DNA from: a delta proteobacterium NaphS2
GTDB taxonomy: Bacteria; Desulfobacterota; DSM-4660; Desulfatiglandales; Desulfatiglandaceae
Length of the DNA stretch: 34,086 nucleotides
Assembly: GCA_000179315.1 (NCBI GenBank)
Contig: ADZZ01000533.1
Span: 1-34,086, forward strand
Direction of reading: 5' to 3'
In this document: positions 15,690 to 24,364 of the stretch, piece by piece
How the letters are laid out: each line of letters starts with the position of its first letter
Numbering within the stretch: position 1 is the stretch's first letter
Made by a program: the position numbers and the translations under genes
Notes under the pieces: generated by a model
The model's input: only the letters and a program-made list of their open reading frames with translations
Database searches by the model: none
What the model was told of the DNA's origin: nothing

Positions 15690-16532
15690 TTAAAATGCCA
15701 TGGAAAAGGTGACGGCGCCGACGACGTGATTGGATTTATCGTCTATACTCAACGCATCCAGCTCATTGTCCGCCGCGTGGGACAGGGGGAAGGTGTAGGC
15801 GACTGAGGGCGTGACCGTGAAATATTTCCAGAAGGGAATGGCCAGAGCCACCGAGACCAAGCCGTCATGGAGTCCGTCAAACCGATCGCCGTTGGTTGAT
15901 CCGTCAGAGTTATATTCCACCATCTTGTCGTTGTCGGAGTTGTAGTAGGAGATGTACCCGCCCAAGTCGAGGCTCATGTCATAGGGAAGTTCGAATGAAT
16001 GGGAAATCCCCAGGTTGATGTACCATCCCGCCAGTTTGCTCACTTCCCGGTAAACGGTTATGGTTGGCGCCAAAATGGTATCCACGCCGACGCTCAGGTA
16101 AAATTCCTTGGAGTCCTGTGCACCATCCAGGGCGTAGTAGATAAACCCTGCCTCCAGGCCCACGATACCGAAACTGTGGCCGTAGGAGAATGTCAGATCG
16201 GTTTCGTTCCACTTGGATCCTTCGGCCGGTTCGTAGTCCGTGTCCAGGTTGCCCCACAGGTTCAAAGCGAATCCCTTGTAAGCCGCCGTTATCGAGGGTT
16301 CAATGACGAGGCTGTCTTCGCTGTACGCGTAACCCCGCCATATGTACTGGCTCAGGAATCCCACATCCGCTGAGAATTCAGGCCGTTCTTCGTCCGCGGC
16401 CTTATCGATTTCCGCGGCTTCCGTTCCTTCTCCGGGAGCCAATTCCTGCTCCGCACCGATGGCGTTCCAGGGAATGAAGGCAAGGGCCAGGATAAACAGG
16501 GTTAATAATGCTTTGATCGTTCTTTTTTTCAT
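15690..16532 (-). CDS. Putative outer-membrane porin-like protein (TorF/Gcw_chp-like), 280 aa
   Basis: The protein has a clear Sec signal peptide (basic start, hydrophobic core, cleavage near AIGA-EQ at residue 26) and a mature part of alternating beta strands ending in Phe (VTFSMAF), as outer-membrane beta-barrels do. The early segment DVGFLSQYIWRGYAYSED resembles the start of the TorF/Gcw_chp putative porin family; this assignment rests on that segment and the overall pattern. ATG 16532 is preceded by AAGGAGGAG at good distance. It lies 96 bases downstream of amtB in the same direction and is likely co-transcribed. Genes of this porin family are often found beside glnK-amtB in other proteobacteria, which suggests a role in passage of nitrogen compounds through the outer membrane (inference). 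Confidence 0.75.
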   Translation of the reverse strand: MKKRTIKALLTLFILALAFIPWNAIGAEQELAPGEGTEAAEIDKAADEERPEFSADVGFLSQYIWRGYAYSEDSLVIEPSITAAYKGFALNLWGNLDTDYEPAEGSKWNETDLTFSYGHSFGIVGLEAGFIYYALDGAQDSKEFYLSVGVDTILAPTITVYREVSKLAGWYINLGISHSFELPYDMSLDLGGYISYYNSDNDKMVEYNSDGSTNGDRFDGLHDGLVSVALAIPFWKYFTVTPSVAYTFPLSHAADNELDALSIDDKSNHVVGAVTFSMAF

Positions 16533-16628
16533 TACTCTCCTCCTTAAGTTTTGGTTTTAACCATTTTTTTTCATAATGGTATTGGTTCCTCAAAAATGTT
16601 GATCTTAATTAATTTCTCAAATTGGCCG

Positions 16629-17963
16629 TTATTTTTGTATGTACTTCGATGTTTCAAAGTCCGGGTAAGCGTTACCGCCGTGCTCGCTGTAATCCAATCC
16701 TTCCCGTTCTTCCTCAGCGGAGACCCTGAGACCGATGGTTTTATCAATGATTTTGAAAAGAATGAACGCGGTGCAAAAGGTCCAGACAAAACAGGCGACA
16801 ATTCCCAGGATTTGCACGCCGATGATTTTACCGGAGGTTCCGCCGATGTTAAAAAGACCGGCCGCCAGCGTTCCCCAGGCACCGTTTACGCCATGCACGG
16901 AGATGGCACCTACCGGGTCATCCACCTTGATTTTATCGAAGAAGAAGACCGCCATGACCACGATGATACCGGCGATTGCGCCGATGATGACAGCGCTTAA
17001 GGGTGTGACGTTGGCACAGGGCGCCGTGATGGCCACCAGGCCCGCCAGAGCGCCATTCAAGCTCATGCCGATATCAGGCTTTCCGATTTTGATCCAGCTG
17101 GTGAACATGGCCAGAACCGCACCGGCCGCCGCCGCCAGATTGGTATTTACAAAGATCATGGCGATGTCCGTGGTGGCGGCTGTTGTGGAACCGGGGTTGA
17201 ATCCGAACCATCCCAGCCAGAGGATAAAAACACCCAGTGCGGCAAGTGGCAGGTTATGGCCGAGAATGGGGCGGACTTTTCCGTCCTTGGTAAATTTCCC
17301 AATGCGGGGTCCCAGGACGATGGCGCCGGCAAGGCCTGCCCATCCGCCCACTGAATGGACCACGGTGGATCCGGCAAAATCAATAAACCCCAGCTTTTCC
17401 AGCCAGCCACCGCCATTGAAAAGACCTCCCCACGCCCAGCTGCCGAAGATGGGATAGATAATGGCGCAGATAAAAATACTGTACACCATATATCCCGAGA
17501 ATTTGGTTCTCTCGGCCATGGCGCCTGATACGATGGTGGCGGCGGTTGCCGCAAACACCACCTGGAACATCCAGAAGGCCAATACCCAAGGGTCGCCCCC
17601 AACCGTGAAATCGCTCAGGAAAAATCCGGAAGTGCCTATCCATCCTTTGGAAGCGCCGAACATCAAACCAAAGCCGATGGCCCAGAAGGCCAGACTTCCC
17701 ATGGAAAAGTCCATGAGGTTTTTCATCATGATATTGACGGCGTTTTTGGCGCGGGTGAAACCCGCTTCAACCGAGGCAAAACCGGCTTGCATGAAAAAGA
17801 CCAGGGCGGCCGCTACCAGGGTCCAGACATAATCGGCATGGGTTTGCACCAGTGCAATAGCCTCTTTGTTTGTCATAGGCGTGGGGGGGTCGTCTCCGGC
17901 CCATGCCAAGCTTATGCCGAAAACAGCAAAAAGCAAAAAAAGAACAGTCGATTTCCTAATCAT
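16629..17963 (-). CDS. amtB: Ammonium transporter (Amt/AmtB family)
   Basis: This inner-membrane channel conducts ammonia/ammonium. The 444-aa protein has an N-terminal signal peptide (cleavage near AWAG, residue 23), as E. coli AmtB does, and then 11 predicted membrane helices. The twin pore histidines are present as His203 in STVVHSVGGWAG and His357 in ISVHGVNGAWG. The Amt signature region DFAGSTVVH is clear. ATG 17963 has AGGAG eight bases upstream. A sigma-54 promoter lies about 70 bases before the start, consistent with control by nitrogen status. Unusually, no glnK (PII regulator) gene lies on either side: the downstream neighbour is a porin-like gene and the upstream neighbour is a divergent lytic transglycosylase. 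Confidence 0.97.
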   Translation of the reverse strand: MIRKSTVLFLLFAVFGISLAWAGDDPPTPMTNKEAIALVQTHADYVWTLVAAALVFFMQAGFASVEAGFTRAKNAVNIMMKNLMDFSMGSLAFWAIGFGLMFGASKGWIGTSGFFLSDFTVGGDPWVLAFWMFQVVFAATAATIVSGAMAERTKFSGYMVYSIFICAIIYPIFGSWAWGGLFNGGGWLEKLGFIDFAGSTVVHSVGGWAGLAGAIVLGPRIGKFTKDGKVRPILGHNLPLAALGVFILWLGWFGFNPGSTTAATTDIAMIFVNTNLAAAAGAVLAMFTSWIKIGKPDIGMSLNGALAGLVAITAPCANVTPLSAVIIGAIAGIIVVMAVFFFDKIKVDDPVGAISVHGVNGAWGTLAAGLFNIGGTSGKIIGVQILGIVACFVWTFCTAFILFKIIDKTIGLRVSAEEEREGLDYSEHGGNAYPDFETSKYIQK

Positions 17964-18032
17964 GGTATAGCTCCTTATAAATTAAGAGAATGTATTTTTT
18001 TCTACCGCGGTTTTGATTTGGCCATATCCCTT

Positions 18033-18048
18033 AGCAAAGGTTGTGCCG
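18033..18048 (-). promoter_or_regulatory. Sigma-54 (-24/-12) promoter of amtB
   Basis: On the minus strand CGGCACAACCTTTGCT matches the sigma-54 consensus TGGCACGNNNNTTGCW at all but two of the fixed positions. It keeps the essential GG and GC with exactly 10 bases between them. The transcript would start near 18022 and give a leader of about 60 bases before amtB. Confidence 0.78.
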
Positions 18049-18144
18049 TACGACGGGAGTTTTTTGGGGGATGTTTATAAGTGTTAGGAAATAATTAATA
18101 AATTAGCATTCAATTTTTTAATTATTAAAAATCCGGCGATGTTG

Positions 18145-18158
18145 GACATGAAAATGTC
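18145..18158. promoter_or_regulatory. Candidate enhancer-binding-protein site for amtB
   Basis: GACAT-GAAA-ATGTC is a perfect 5-bp inverted repeat about 100 bases upstream of the -24 element, the usual distance for an NtrC-type activator. It does not match the classical NtrC site, so the activator is unknown. The rest of the 17964-18341 intergenic region is strongly AT-rich. Confidence 0.35.
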
Positions 18159-18223
18159 AAGCACAAAAATGTTACATTAAAAAAAATATAATACAAAATT
18201 GTATAAACTGGCGGAGGTGACGG

Positions 18224-18265
18224 GTGAAGTTATGGGAAATCGTTGCTCTTTTTTTCTGCATTTAA
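18224..18265 (+). CDS. Possible 13-codon leader ORF before the lytic transglycosylase
   Basis: A GTG at 18224 follows GGAGGTGA (18213-18220), one of the best ribosome binding sites in the window. It opens a 13-codon hydrophobic peptide, MKLWEIVALFFCI, before TAA. It lies 76 bases before the start of the lytic transglycosylase gene. It may be a translated leader or a chance occurrence; there is no evidence beyond the ribosome binding site. Confidence 0.2.
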   Translation: MKLWEIVALFFCI

Positions 18266-18341
18266 TTTTTTCAGGCAAGGTTGTTTTTTGGTGCAAATAT
18301 GGTATCCTTCATCATCGCATAAGATAGTTAAGGAGTGGGCA

Positions 18342-19373
18342 ATGGGTGGCTGGACAGCATTGTTCAGGATGTTAAGGAGATGTCGGCCGCGGAGGTTCAC
18401 CGACCGCCGGTTGGCAATTTTCGTGGAGATTCTCACTTTTGTTTTGTTTATCAGTGTCGGTTTTGCGCTGGGTGCTAGTGACCGGTCTTTTCAGGAATGG
18501 CTCAAAGGGGTCCGCCGGGAGGCTCGCGAGGCAGGTGTTTCCGAAGCCGTTATGGGCCGCGCTTTCAGGGACTTGAAGCCGATTCCCAGGGTGATCGAAC
18601 TGGATCGCTCTCAACCGGAATTCAAGCTCACTTTCCAGCAGTATCTGGATCGTATGGTAACGAGGAAAACGGTATGGGACGGGCGGCAAAGGTACCGCGA
18701 ACATAAAGATCTCCTCAATGAAATTTTCCGTCAGTACGGAGTTGAACCGCAGTATATTGTGGCCCTTTGGGGAATCGAAACCCGATACGGCAAAATTACA
18801 GGCGGTTATCCGGTGATCGATGTTTTGGCGACGCTGGCCTATGACGGCCGGCGCAGCAAATTTTTCAGGGCGGAACTGATCCGTGCCCTCAAGATTCTTG
18901 AAGAAGGGCATATTGACGTGGCGGACATGGATGGGTCCTGGGCCGGGGCCATGGGCCAGGTGCAGTTCATGCCGTCGTCTTTCGTGACCTACGCCGTGGA
19001 TCAAGATGGTGATGGTCGAAGGGATATCTGGGACAACGTGCCCGATGCTCTGGCATCGGCCGCCAACTATCTGTCAAAATCCGGGTGGAAACCAGAGCAA
19101 GGTTGGGGCGGGGAAGTGGCGCTGCCCGTCGGATTTGATGCTGAAATAAGCGACAAAATCGTAAAACCGCTCAAGGAATGGCGGGCCATGGGACTGTCCG
19201 GAAAAGGGGTTGAAGGAGACCCCGATTGCCTGGCGCATTTGGTGAAACCTGATCATAACAGCGGTCGGGTTTTTTTGGTGTATCCCAACTATCAGGTGAT
19301 TCTAAAATGGAACCGATCCAATTATTTTGCCATTGCAGTCGGTACACTTGCGGATCGCATCGCTGTACAATAG
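18342..19373 (+). CDS. mltB: Lytic murein transglycosylase, MltB type (SLT_2 family)
   Basis: This enzyme cleaves peptidoglycan between MurNAc and GlcNAc, forming 1,6-anhydro ends, in the periplasm. The 343-aa protein has a basic N-terminal stretch followed by a hydrophobic segment (about 24-45) ending in FALGAS, a likely signal peptide or anchor. There is no lipobox Cys, unlike E. coli MltB. The catalytic Glu146 sits in ALWGIETRYG. Further family motifs are GSWAGAMGQVQFMPSSF and DGDGRRDIWDNVPDALASAANYL. ATG 18342 is chosen because AAGGAG lies six bases upstream; the in-frame ATG at 18243 would add 33 residues of unlikely sequence and has no ribosome binding site. It ends 16 bases from the convergent prfC. 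The exact MltB subfamily is not certain. Confidence 0.92.
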   Translation: MGGWTALFRMLRRCRPRRFTDRRLAIFVEILTFVLFISVGFALGASDRSFQEWLKGVRREAREAGVSEAVMGRAFRDLKPIPRVIELDRSQPEFKLTFQQYLDRMVTRKTVWDGRQRYREHKDLLNEIFRQYGVEPQYIVALWGIETRYGKITGGYPVIDVLATLAYDGRRSKFFRAELIRALKILEEGHIDVADMDGSWAGAMGQVQFMPSSFVTYAVDQDGDGRRDIWDNVPDALASAANYLSKSGWKPEQGWGGEVALPVGFDAEISDKIVKPLKEWRAMGLSGKGVEGDPDCLAHLVKPDHNSGRVFLVYPNYQVILKWNRSNYFAIAVGTLADRIAVQ

Positions 19374-19389
19374 AAACCGTTCGCAGTTT

Positions 19390-20976
19390 TCAGTTGTATT
19401 CCCGGGTTTTTCTGAATTCCACTTCCGGCCATTGTTCCATCACGTGATCCAGTCGCCATTGGCTTGGGCCGAGGAACGTAAGCTCACCTTCGGCGTCTCT
19501 GGCCAGAAAAGCATTATTTTCCTGCTGAAATTCCTTGAAACGTTTTGGATCATCGCAACTCACCCAGCGGGCCACGGCCAGTTCCAGCGGCTCGTAAACC
19601 GTATCGGCGCCATACTCCTGTTTCAGGCGATTGGCGGTTACGTCAAATTGAAGGACGCCCACCGCCCCCAGAATGTAATCGCTGGTGCCCAAAGGCCGGA
19701 AAACCTGTGTGGCCCCTTCTTCCGCCAACTGATGCAACCCCTTTTGCAGTTGTTTTGTTTTCATGGGATTCTTAAGGCGTATTCGCCTGAAATGTTCCGG
19801 AGCGAAATTGGGGATTCCGATGAATTTGAGGGGTTCTTTTTCGGTGAAGGTATCCCCGATTTTGATGGTGCCGTGGTTGTGAATCCCGATGATATCGCCG
19901 GGATACGCTTCCTGAACGTTGGCCCGGGACTGGGCCATGAATATGGTGGCGTTGGCAATGGCGATCTCTTTGCCGATGCGGTGATGGACCACCTTCATGC
20001 CCCGTTTGAATATTCCGGAGCAGACCCTGAGAAATGCGATTCGGTCCCTGTGGGCCATGTCCATATTCGCTTGAATTTTAAAAACGAAACCGGAAAAAGC
20101 CGATTCGTAGGGTGAGACTTCCCGGGTGAGCGCAAGGCGGGGTGAGGGATGGGGTGACATCTCAACAAATGCGTCCAGCAGTTCCTTGACGCCGAAATTG
20201 TTGACGGCGCTGCCGAAAAAGACAGGCGTCTGATTTCCGTTCAGATAGTGGTCCAGATCAAAGGGATTGGCGGCCCCGTCCAGTAGTTCGATCTCTTCAC
20301 GAAGGTCATGGACCTGGTGCCCAAGCAATTGGTCGAGACGGGGATCAGAGAGATCTTTGATGGTCGAGCCTTCCTTTGATACCGAGGATTCTCCCGGTGT
20401 GAAGAGATGGAGGCCTCTGTGATGACGGTTGTAGACCCCTTTGAAGGCTTTTCCCATGCCGATGGGCCATGACAGGGGGACGCACTCAATTTGAAGTTTT
20501 TCTTCGATATCACTTAAAATATCCAGCGGCGCCAGACCTTCCCGATCCAGTTTGTTGATGAAGGTGATGATGGGCGTGTTCCGCATGCGGCACACTTCCA
20601 TGAGTTTTTCCGTCTGGGGTTCGACGCCTTTTGCGTGGTCGATCACCATCAGGGCGCTGTCCACGGCTGTCAACACGCGGTAGGTATCCTCTGAAAAGTC
20701 TTGATGGCCCGGCGTGTCCAGAAGGTTGACCTCGAAGTCCCGGTAATTGAATTTCATGGCGCTGGTGGTGACGGAGATGCCTCTTTCCTGCTCGATGCGC
20801 ATCCAGTCACTTGTGGCATGGCGTGTCGCTTTTCTGGCCTTGATGGCGCCGGCCTGTTGAATGGCACCGCCAAAAAGAAGGAGTTTTTCCGTGAGCGTTG
20901 TTTTGCCGGCGTCCGGGTGGCTGATAATGCCGAAGTTCCTCCGCCGGTCCACTTCCTGTTTGTGTCTTTTGTTCAT
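19390..20976 (-). CDS. prfC: Peptide chain release factor 3 (RF3)
   Basis: RF3 is a translational GTPase that releases RF1/RF2 from the ribosome after termination. The 528-aa length matches the family. GTPase motifs are HPDAGKTT (20-27, P-loop), [11 protein letters not shown] (87-97) and NKLD (141-144). The RF3-specific insert [28 protein letters not shown] contains the switch I region. The gene stands alone between the convergent lytic transglycosylase gene and sbcC, which ends 125 bases upstream. Its best promoter (21042-21069) precedes an intrinsic-terminator-like hairpin, so expression may involve readthrough of that hairpin. The ribosome binding site is weak (AGGA about 12 bases before ATG). 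Confidence 0.97.
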   Translation of the reverse strand: MNKRHKQEVDRRRNFGIISHPDAGKTTLTEKLLLFGGAIQQAGAIKARKATRHATSDWMRIEQERGISVTTSAMKFNYRDFEVNLLDTPGHQDFSEDTYRVLTAVDSALMVIDHAKGVEPQTEKLMEVCRMRNTPIITFINKLDREGLAPLDILSDIEEKLQIECVPLSWPIGMGKAFKGVYNRHHRGLHLFTPGESSVSKEGSTIKDLSDPRLDQLLGHQVHDLREEIELLDGAANPFDLDHYLNGNQTPVFFGSAVNNFGVKELLDAFVEMSPHPSPRLALTREVSPYESAFSGFVFKIQANMDMAHRDRIAFLRVCSGIFKRGMKVVHHRIGKEIAIANATIFMAQSRANVQEAYPGDIIGIHNHGTIKIGDTFTEKEPLKFIGIPNFAPEHFRRIRLKNPMKTKQLQKGLHQLAEEGATQVFRPLGTSDYILGAVGVLQFDVTANRLKQEYGADTVYEPLELAVARWVSCDDPKRFKEFQQENNAFLARDAEGELTFLGPSQWRLDHVMEQWPEVEFRKTREYN

Positions 20977-21000
20977 TTTAAAAAAAGTCCTGTTCTGCGT

Positions 21001-21030
21001 AAAAAAAACGGGCTCTCGGAAAGAGCCCGG
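21001..21030 (-). terminator. Intrinsic terminator after sbcC, lying in the prfC leader
   Basis: CGGGCTCT (21009-21016) and AGAGCCCG (21022-21029) form a perfect 8-bp GC-rich stem with a 5-base loop. On the minus strand it is followed directly by eight T residues (21008-21001). It ends the sbcD-sbcC transcript, but it also lies downstream of the best promoter for prfC. Confidence 0.85.
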
Positions 21031-21041
21031 TTCAGGATTAT

Positions 21042-21069
21042 ATTATAATGCATTAACCCCAAAGGTCAA
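21042..21069 (-). promoter_or_regulatory. Sigma-70 type promoter for prfC
   Basis: On the minus strand TTGACC (21069-21064) is followed after 16 bases by a perfect TATAAT (21047-21042). A second TATAAT overlaps it at 21042-21037. The start point would be near 21035, just ahead of the terminator hairpin. Confidence 0.65.
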
Positions 21070-21101
21070 TGGGCGACAAAAATGTTAATGGGTTCGCTTT
21101 T

Positions 21102-24100
21102 TCAGGAACTTTGTTGTACCCCCGGTCCGGTGATCGCGCTTTTACCACCGGATACGGGCGTTATCGTAATTTGAGCGCTGATTCGCTCTTTCAGCGCGGA
21201 TACGTGGGAAATAATACCGATTATTTTTTCATTCTGATGGAGCCCTGCCAAAGTCTCTAAAGATGTTTCCAGGGTTTCTTCGTCAAGGGTGCCGAAACCT
21301 TCATCGAGGAACAGGGAGTCGACCCGCACCTTTCGGCTGGCCATCTGTGAAAGCCCCAGGGCCAGCGCAAGGCTCACGATAAAGCTTTCTCCGCCGGAGA
21401 GATTCCTGGTTGATCTGATTTCTCCGGCTTGATAATTGTCGACAACATTCAATTCCAATGGCTGTGTTTCATCTCGGATCAGCAAATAACGGTCGGTCAT
21501 CTTCACCAGTTGGCTGTTGGCATGGGATACCATCAGTTCAAAGGTCAGCCCCTGAGCAAAGTTCCGGTATTTCTTTCCGTCCGCGGAACCGATGAGGCCG
21601 TGCAATTTTTCCCATCGGCGGCATTCCTTTTTCTGGGCTTCAATGAAAGCCTGTTTTTCTTTTATCCGCTCTTTGGCAGCGGTATTTTCATTTAATTCGT
21701 GTTTCAAAGCGGCAACAACGTCCCTTAATTGTTTCAGATCTTCTTCAATTTCCTTGAACTGTGGCGCCAGTGTTTGAAGCGGTGCGTCGGTCAGATTTTT
21801 GGCTATTTCCAGGGATAACCGGTCTTCGCGGTCTTTCTGCCTGGCTCTTAAATCCGTCTGCCGTCGGTCCAGATCCTTTGCCTTTTCCTTGAACTCATCC
21901 CGAACAGGCCCTGTGAGGCGGGCCTCGAGGAACCGCTTTTCATTTTCGAATCCCGCTGATTGGAGCCGGCCTGCAAATCGAGACTCCAGGTCCTCCAGTT
22001 CGGGAATTTTTTTTCCGACCCGTTCTCTGAGGGACAAGATGTTGGTTCTGGCGGCGTTCAGCGCTTGCTTTGTTTCATCGTATGCTGCTCTTGACGTTTT
22101 TTCTGCATGCTCGGCATTGGAAATTGATTTTTTCAGGCGGTTTTCCTCTGCATCAGGATTTTTATCTCCGAACAGTTTCCGGCGCTCTGAATTTTCGGCT
22201 TCGTACTCTTCAAGCACCGTTTCCATAGCCCTTTGCTTTTCGGCCAAGGCTTTACTTCGGGTATCGATAACCGCGTCAAGCCGTTTCAATTCGCCATCCA
22301 GATCAGAGATCTGCTTTTCCAACGCATTTTTTTTCTGAATCTGGTTCAGCCATTCCCTGCGTCGATCCTGAAGGGATTTAAGTAGTGTCGACACCCCTGA
22401 ATCAGGGATTTTTTCTATCCCCAGAGGCCGCAATTTGGCAAGTGCGGCTGTTTTTGATCGGGTAAATTTTAGCGCCATGGACTCAAGGTCTTTCGTTAAA
22501 TCCACAAGACGTTTTTCCGTCGCTTGCTTTTCATTGGCGGCCGTGTTTTCAAGCTTTTCGCTATCGGACAGATTTTTAAGGGCATCCCGTTCGGCCGTCG
22601 CCATGGTCTCGATGCGGGACGTCTGCTCCTCGGCCTTTTCTATGAGCTTCGTGAGATCCTCAATTTTTTTCTCCATATCACCCGTCTGCGGCACATTCCC
22701 TTCAGCAAAGGGATGATGTTTGGCGCCGCACAAGGGGCACGGCTTGCCATCCTCCAGTTTGACACGGTGATCTTCAAGGTCGGCGATTCTTCGAAGATAA
22801 GCCATTTCTCGGAGCAGGGTCTCTTTTTCGGAACGGTATTCCCGCAGCAGGCGGTCACCAAGCAACAAGGCCAGGTCTTTCTTTCCCTGCAAAAGGCGTT
22901 TTCCTGAATCCGCCAATTCCTTTTTTCGTTTGTTCAATCGGGCCGTGCAATCCGCTAGTTTTTTGATGGTCGCGTTCAGTGATTTCCCGGCTTTTTTTTC
23001 ATCCGCCGCTTTCGTGGTCATCTCTTTTTGCACGGAAAGAAGATTGGCGATCTGTTCCCGGATACCGGCCAGGCCGCCTACAAGCCACTCGTCCCGGGAA
23101 TGGGCTTCAAGATATTTTTGCACAAGCTTCAATTCGTTGAGGGCCGTATCGTGCTTAGCCTGCTCCTTTATTCTAAGCCGTTTGTCCGTTTCGATCGCCA
23201 CGGCATCTTTTCTGCATTCCGCTTTGCCGCTTTCAAGAGCCTTTTTTTTGTCCGCCATCCTTTGGTCGAGAGATCGTATCGTCTGAATCAGCGGTGCAGC
23301 CGTTTGAAGATTTTCTTTGGCTTTAAGCGTCCGTTCTTCGGCAGTCTTCAATGTTTCCAGCTTTTTTTGAGCATCGGCCTCCAACCGAGGGCGTTTATGT
23401 TCCTCGCGTTTAAGTGAGGTTCGATCCGTTTCCAGCTGTTCTCGCACGGCAATCACCGTCGCGTAATCCCCGTCCAGCTCGACTGCTTTCATGGCCTGGT
23501 TGAGCCGACCCCGGTCGGGCTTGAAGCATTCAATTTCCTTTTGAAGCTTCTGAGACTCTTCAGCCAAAGAACCGATTTCCATTTTCAGTCCGTCAATACC
23601 GGTTAACCAGGCCATGGCTTTTTCTGTTTCGGTTGCCAGGGCCGTCAGTTCGGTTTCCGCCTTTTGCTTGCTTTCCACATCCCTTTGGATTTCCGTTTCC
23701 TTTTCAGGTTCGAGAAGGAGAATGCCGGAAGTTTCAGCCTGCAGGAACTTCAGTTTTTCATGTTCATCCCTTTGCCGCTCGTGGACGCGTTTTGAGATCT
23801 CCGTATAGATCCCGGTGCCGGTGATCTGTTCCAGTATTTTGGATTTCTGCTCAATATCTGCTTTCAGGAAGGTGTCGAAATTACCCTGGGCAAGCAGTAT
23901 GGAACGGGTAAACCGTTCAAAATCCATTCCGGTTTTTTCTTCCATAACCGTGGCAACGCGACGAATCTGAGACTCGATTACTTTATGGTTGTTTTCCGCC
24001 TCCGCAATTTCGTGGCGGGGAGGTTGTAGCTCTCCATCCGCTTTTTTGCGGGCGCGGTGCTGACCCCAATGACAGCGGAACCGACCGGCCTGGGATTGGA

Positions 24101-24353
24101 ACAACACCTCGGCGTAGCATTCTCCCGTCTGCCGTGACATGATATCATTGGCGCTTTTTGTGATTTTGCCCAGCCGGGGTGTTGCGCCGTACAGTGCCAG
24201 ACAGATGGCATCAAGGATGGTCGACTTGCCGGCACCGGTCGGTCCGGTAAGGGCAAAGATTCCGTTTGACTCATATTCGGGATCCGTAAAATCAATGAAC
24301 CATTCGCCATAGAGGGAATTAAGGTTCTTGAATCTGAGCTCAAGAATTTTCAT
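21102..24353 (-). CDS. sbcC: Exonuclease SbcCD, SMC-like ATPase subunit SbcC
   Basis: SbcC is the Rad50-type ATPase partner of nuclease SbcD; the complex cleaves DNA hairpins and blocked ends. The 1083-aa protein has Walker A GPTGAGKST (37-45), long coiled coils on either side of a zinc hook CPLC (539-542, almost exactly the midpoint), and the ABC signature NLSGGESF near 980. Walker B is SLFLDEGFGTLDEETL near 1015-1030. ATG 24353 follows sbcD by 11 bases, and AAGGGAG in that gap serves as ribosome binding site. A strong terminator lies 72 bases after the stop. Nothing is missing compared with the family. Confidence 0.97.
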   Translation of the reverse strand: MKILELRFKNLNSLYGEWFIDFTDPEYESNGIFALTGPTGAGKSTILDAICLALYGATPRLGKITKSANDIMSRQTGECYAEVLFQSQAGRFRCHWGQHRARKKADGELQPPRHEIAEAENNHKVIESQIRRVATVMEEKTGMDFERFTRSILLAQGNFDTFLKADIEQKSKILEQITGTGIYTEISKRVHERQRDEHEKLKFLQAETSGILLLEPEKETEIQRDVESKQKAETELTALATETEKAMAWLTGIDGLKMEIGSLAEESQKLQKEIECFKPDRGRLNQAMKAVELDGDYATVIAVREQLETDRTSLKREEHKRPRLEADAQKKLETLKTAEERTLKAKENLQTAAPLIQTIRSLDQRMADKKKALESGKAECRKDAVAIETDKRLRIKEQAKHDTALNELKLVQKYLEAHSRDEWLVGGLAGIREQIANLLSVQKEMTTKAADEKKAGKSLNATIKKLADCTARLNKRKKELADSGKRLLQGKKDLALLLGDRLLREYRSEKETLLREMAYLRRIADLEDHRVKLEDGKPCPLCGAKHHPFAEGNVPQTGDMEKKIEDLTKLIEKAEEQTSRIETMATAERDALKNLSDSEKLENTAANEKQATEKRLVDLTKDLESMALKFTRSKTAALAKLRPLGIEKIPDSGVSTLLKSLQDRRREWLNQIQKKNALEKQISDLDGELKRLDAVIDTRSKALAEKQRAMETVLEEYEAENSERRKLFGDKNPDAEENRLKKSISNAEHAEKTSRAAYDETKQALNAARTNILSLRERVGKKIPELEDLESRFAGRLQSAGFENEKRFLEARLTGPVRDEFKEKAKDLDRRQTDLRARQKDREDRLSLEIAKNLTDAPLQTLAPQFKEIEEDLKQLRDVVAALKHELNENTAAKERIKEKQAFIEAQKKECRRWEKLHGLIGSADGKKYRNFAQGLTFELMVSHANSQLVKMTDRYLLIRDETQPLELNVVDNYQAGEIRSTRNLSGGESFIVSLALALGLSQMASRKVRVDSLFLDEGFGTLDEETLETSLETLAGLHQNEKIIGIISHVSALKERISAQITITPVSGGKSAITGPGVQQSS

Positions 24354-24364
24354 GGCTCCCTTCT

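Noticed and set aside
19327-20115. 262-aa plus-strand frame opposite prfC
   Set aside because: It is an antisense shadow of prfC and overlaps the end of the lytic transglycosylase gene.
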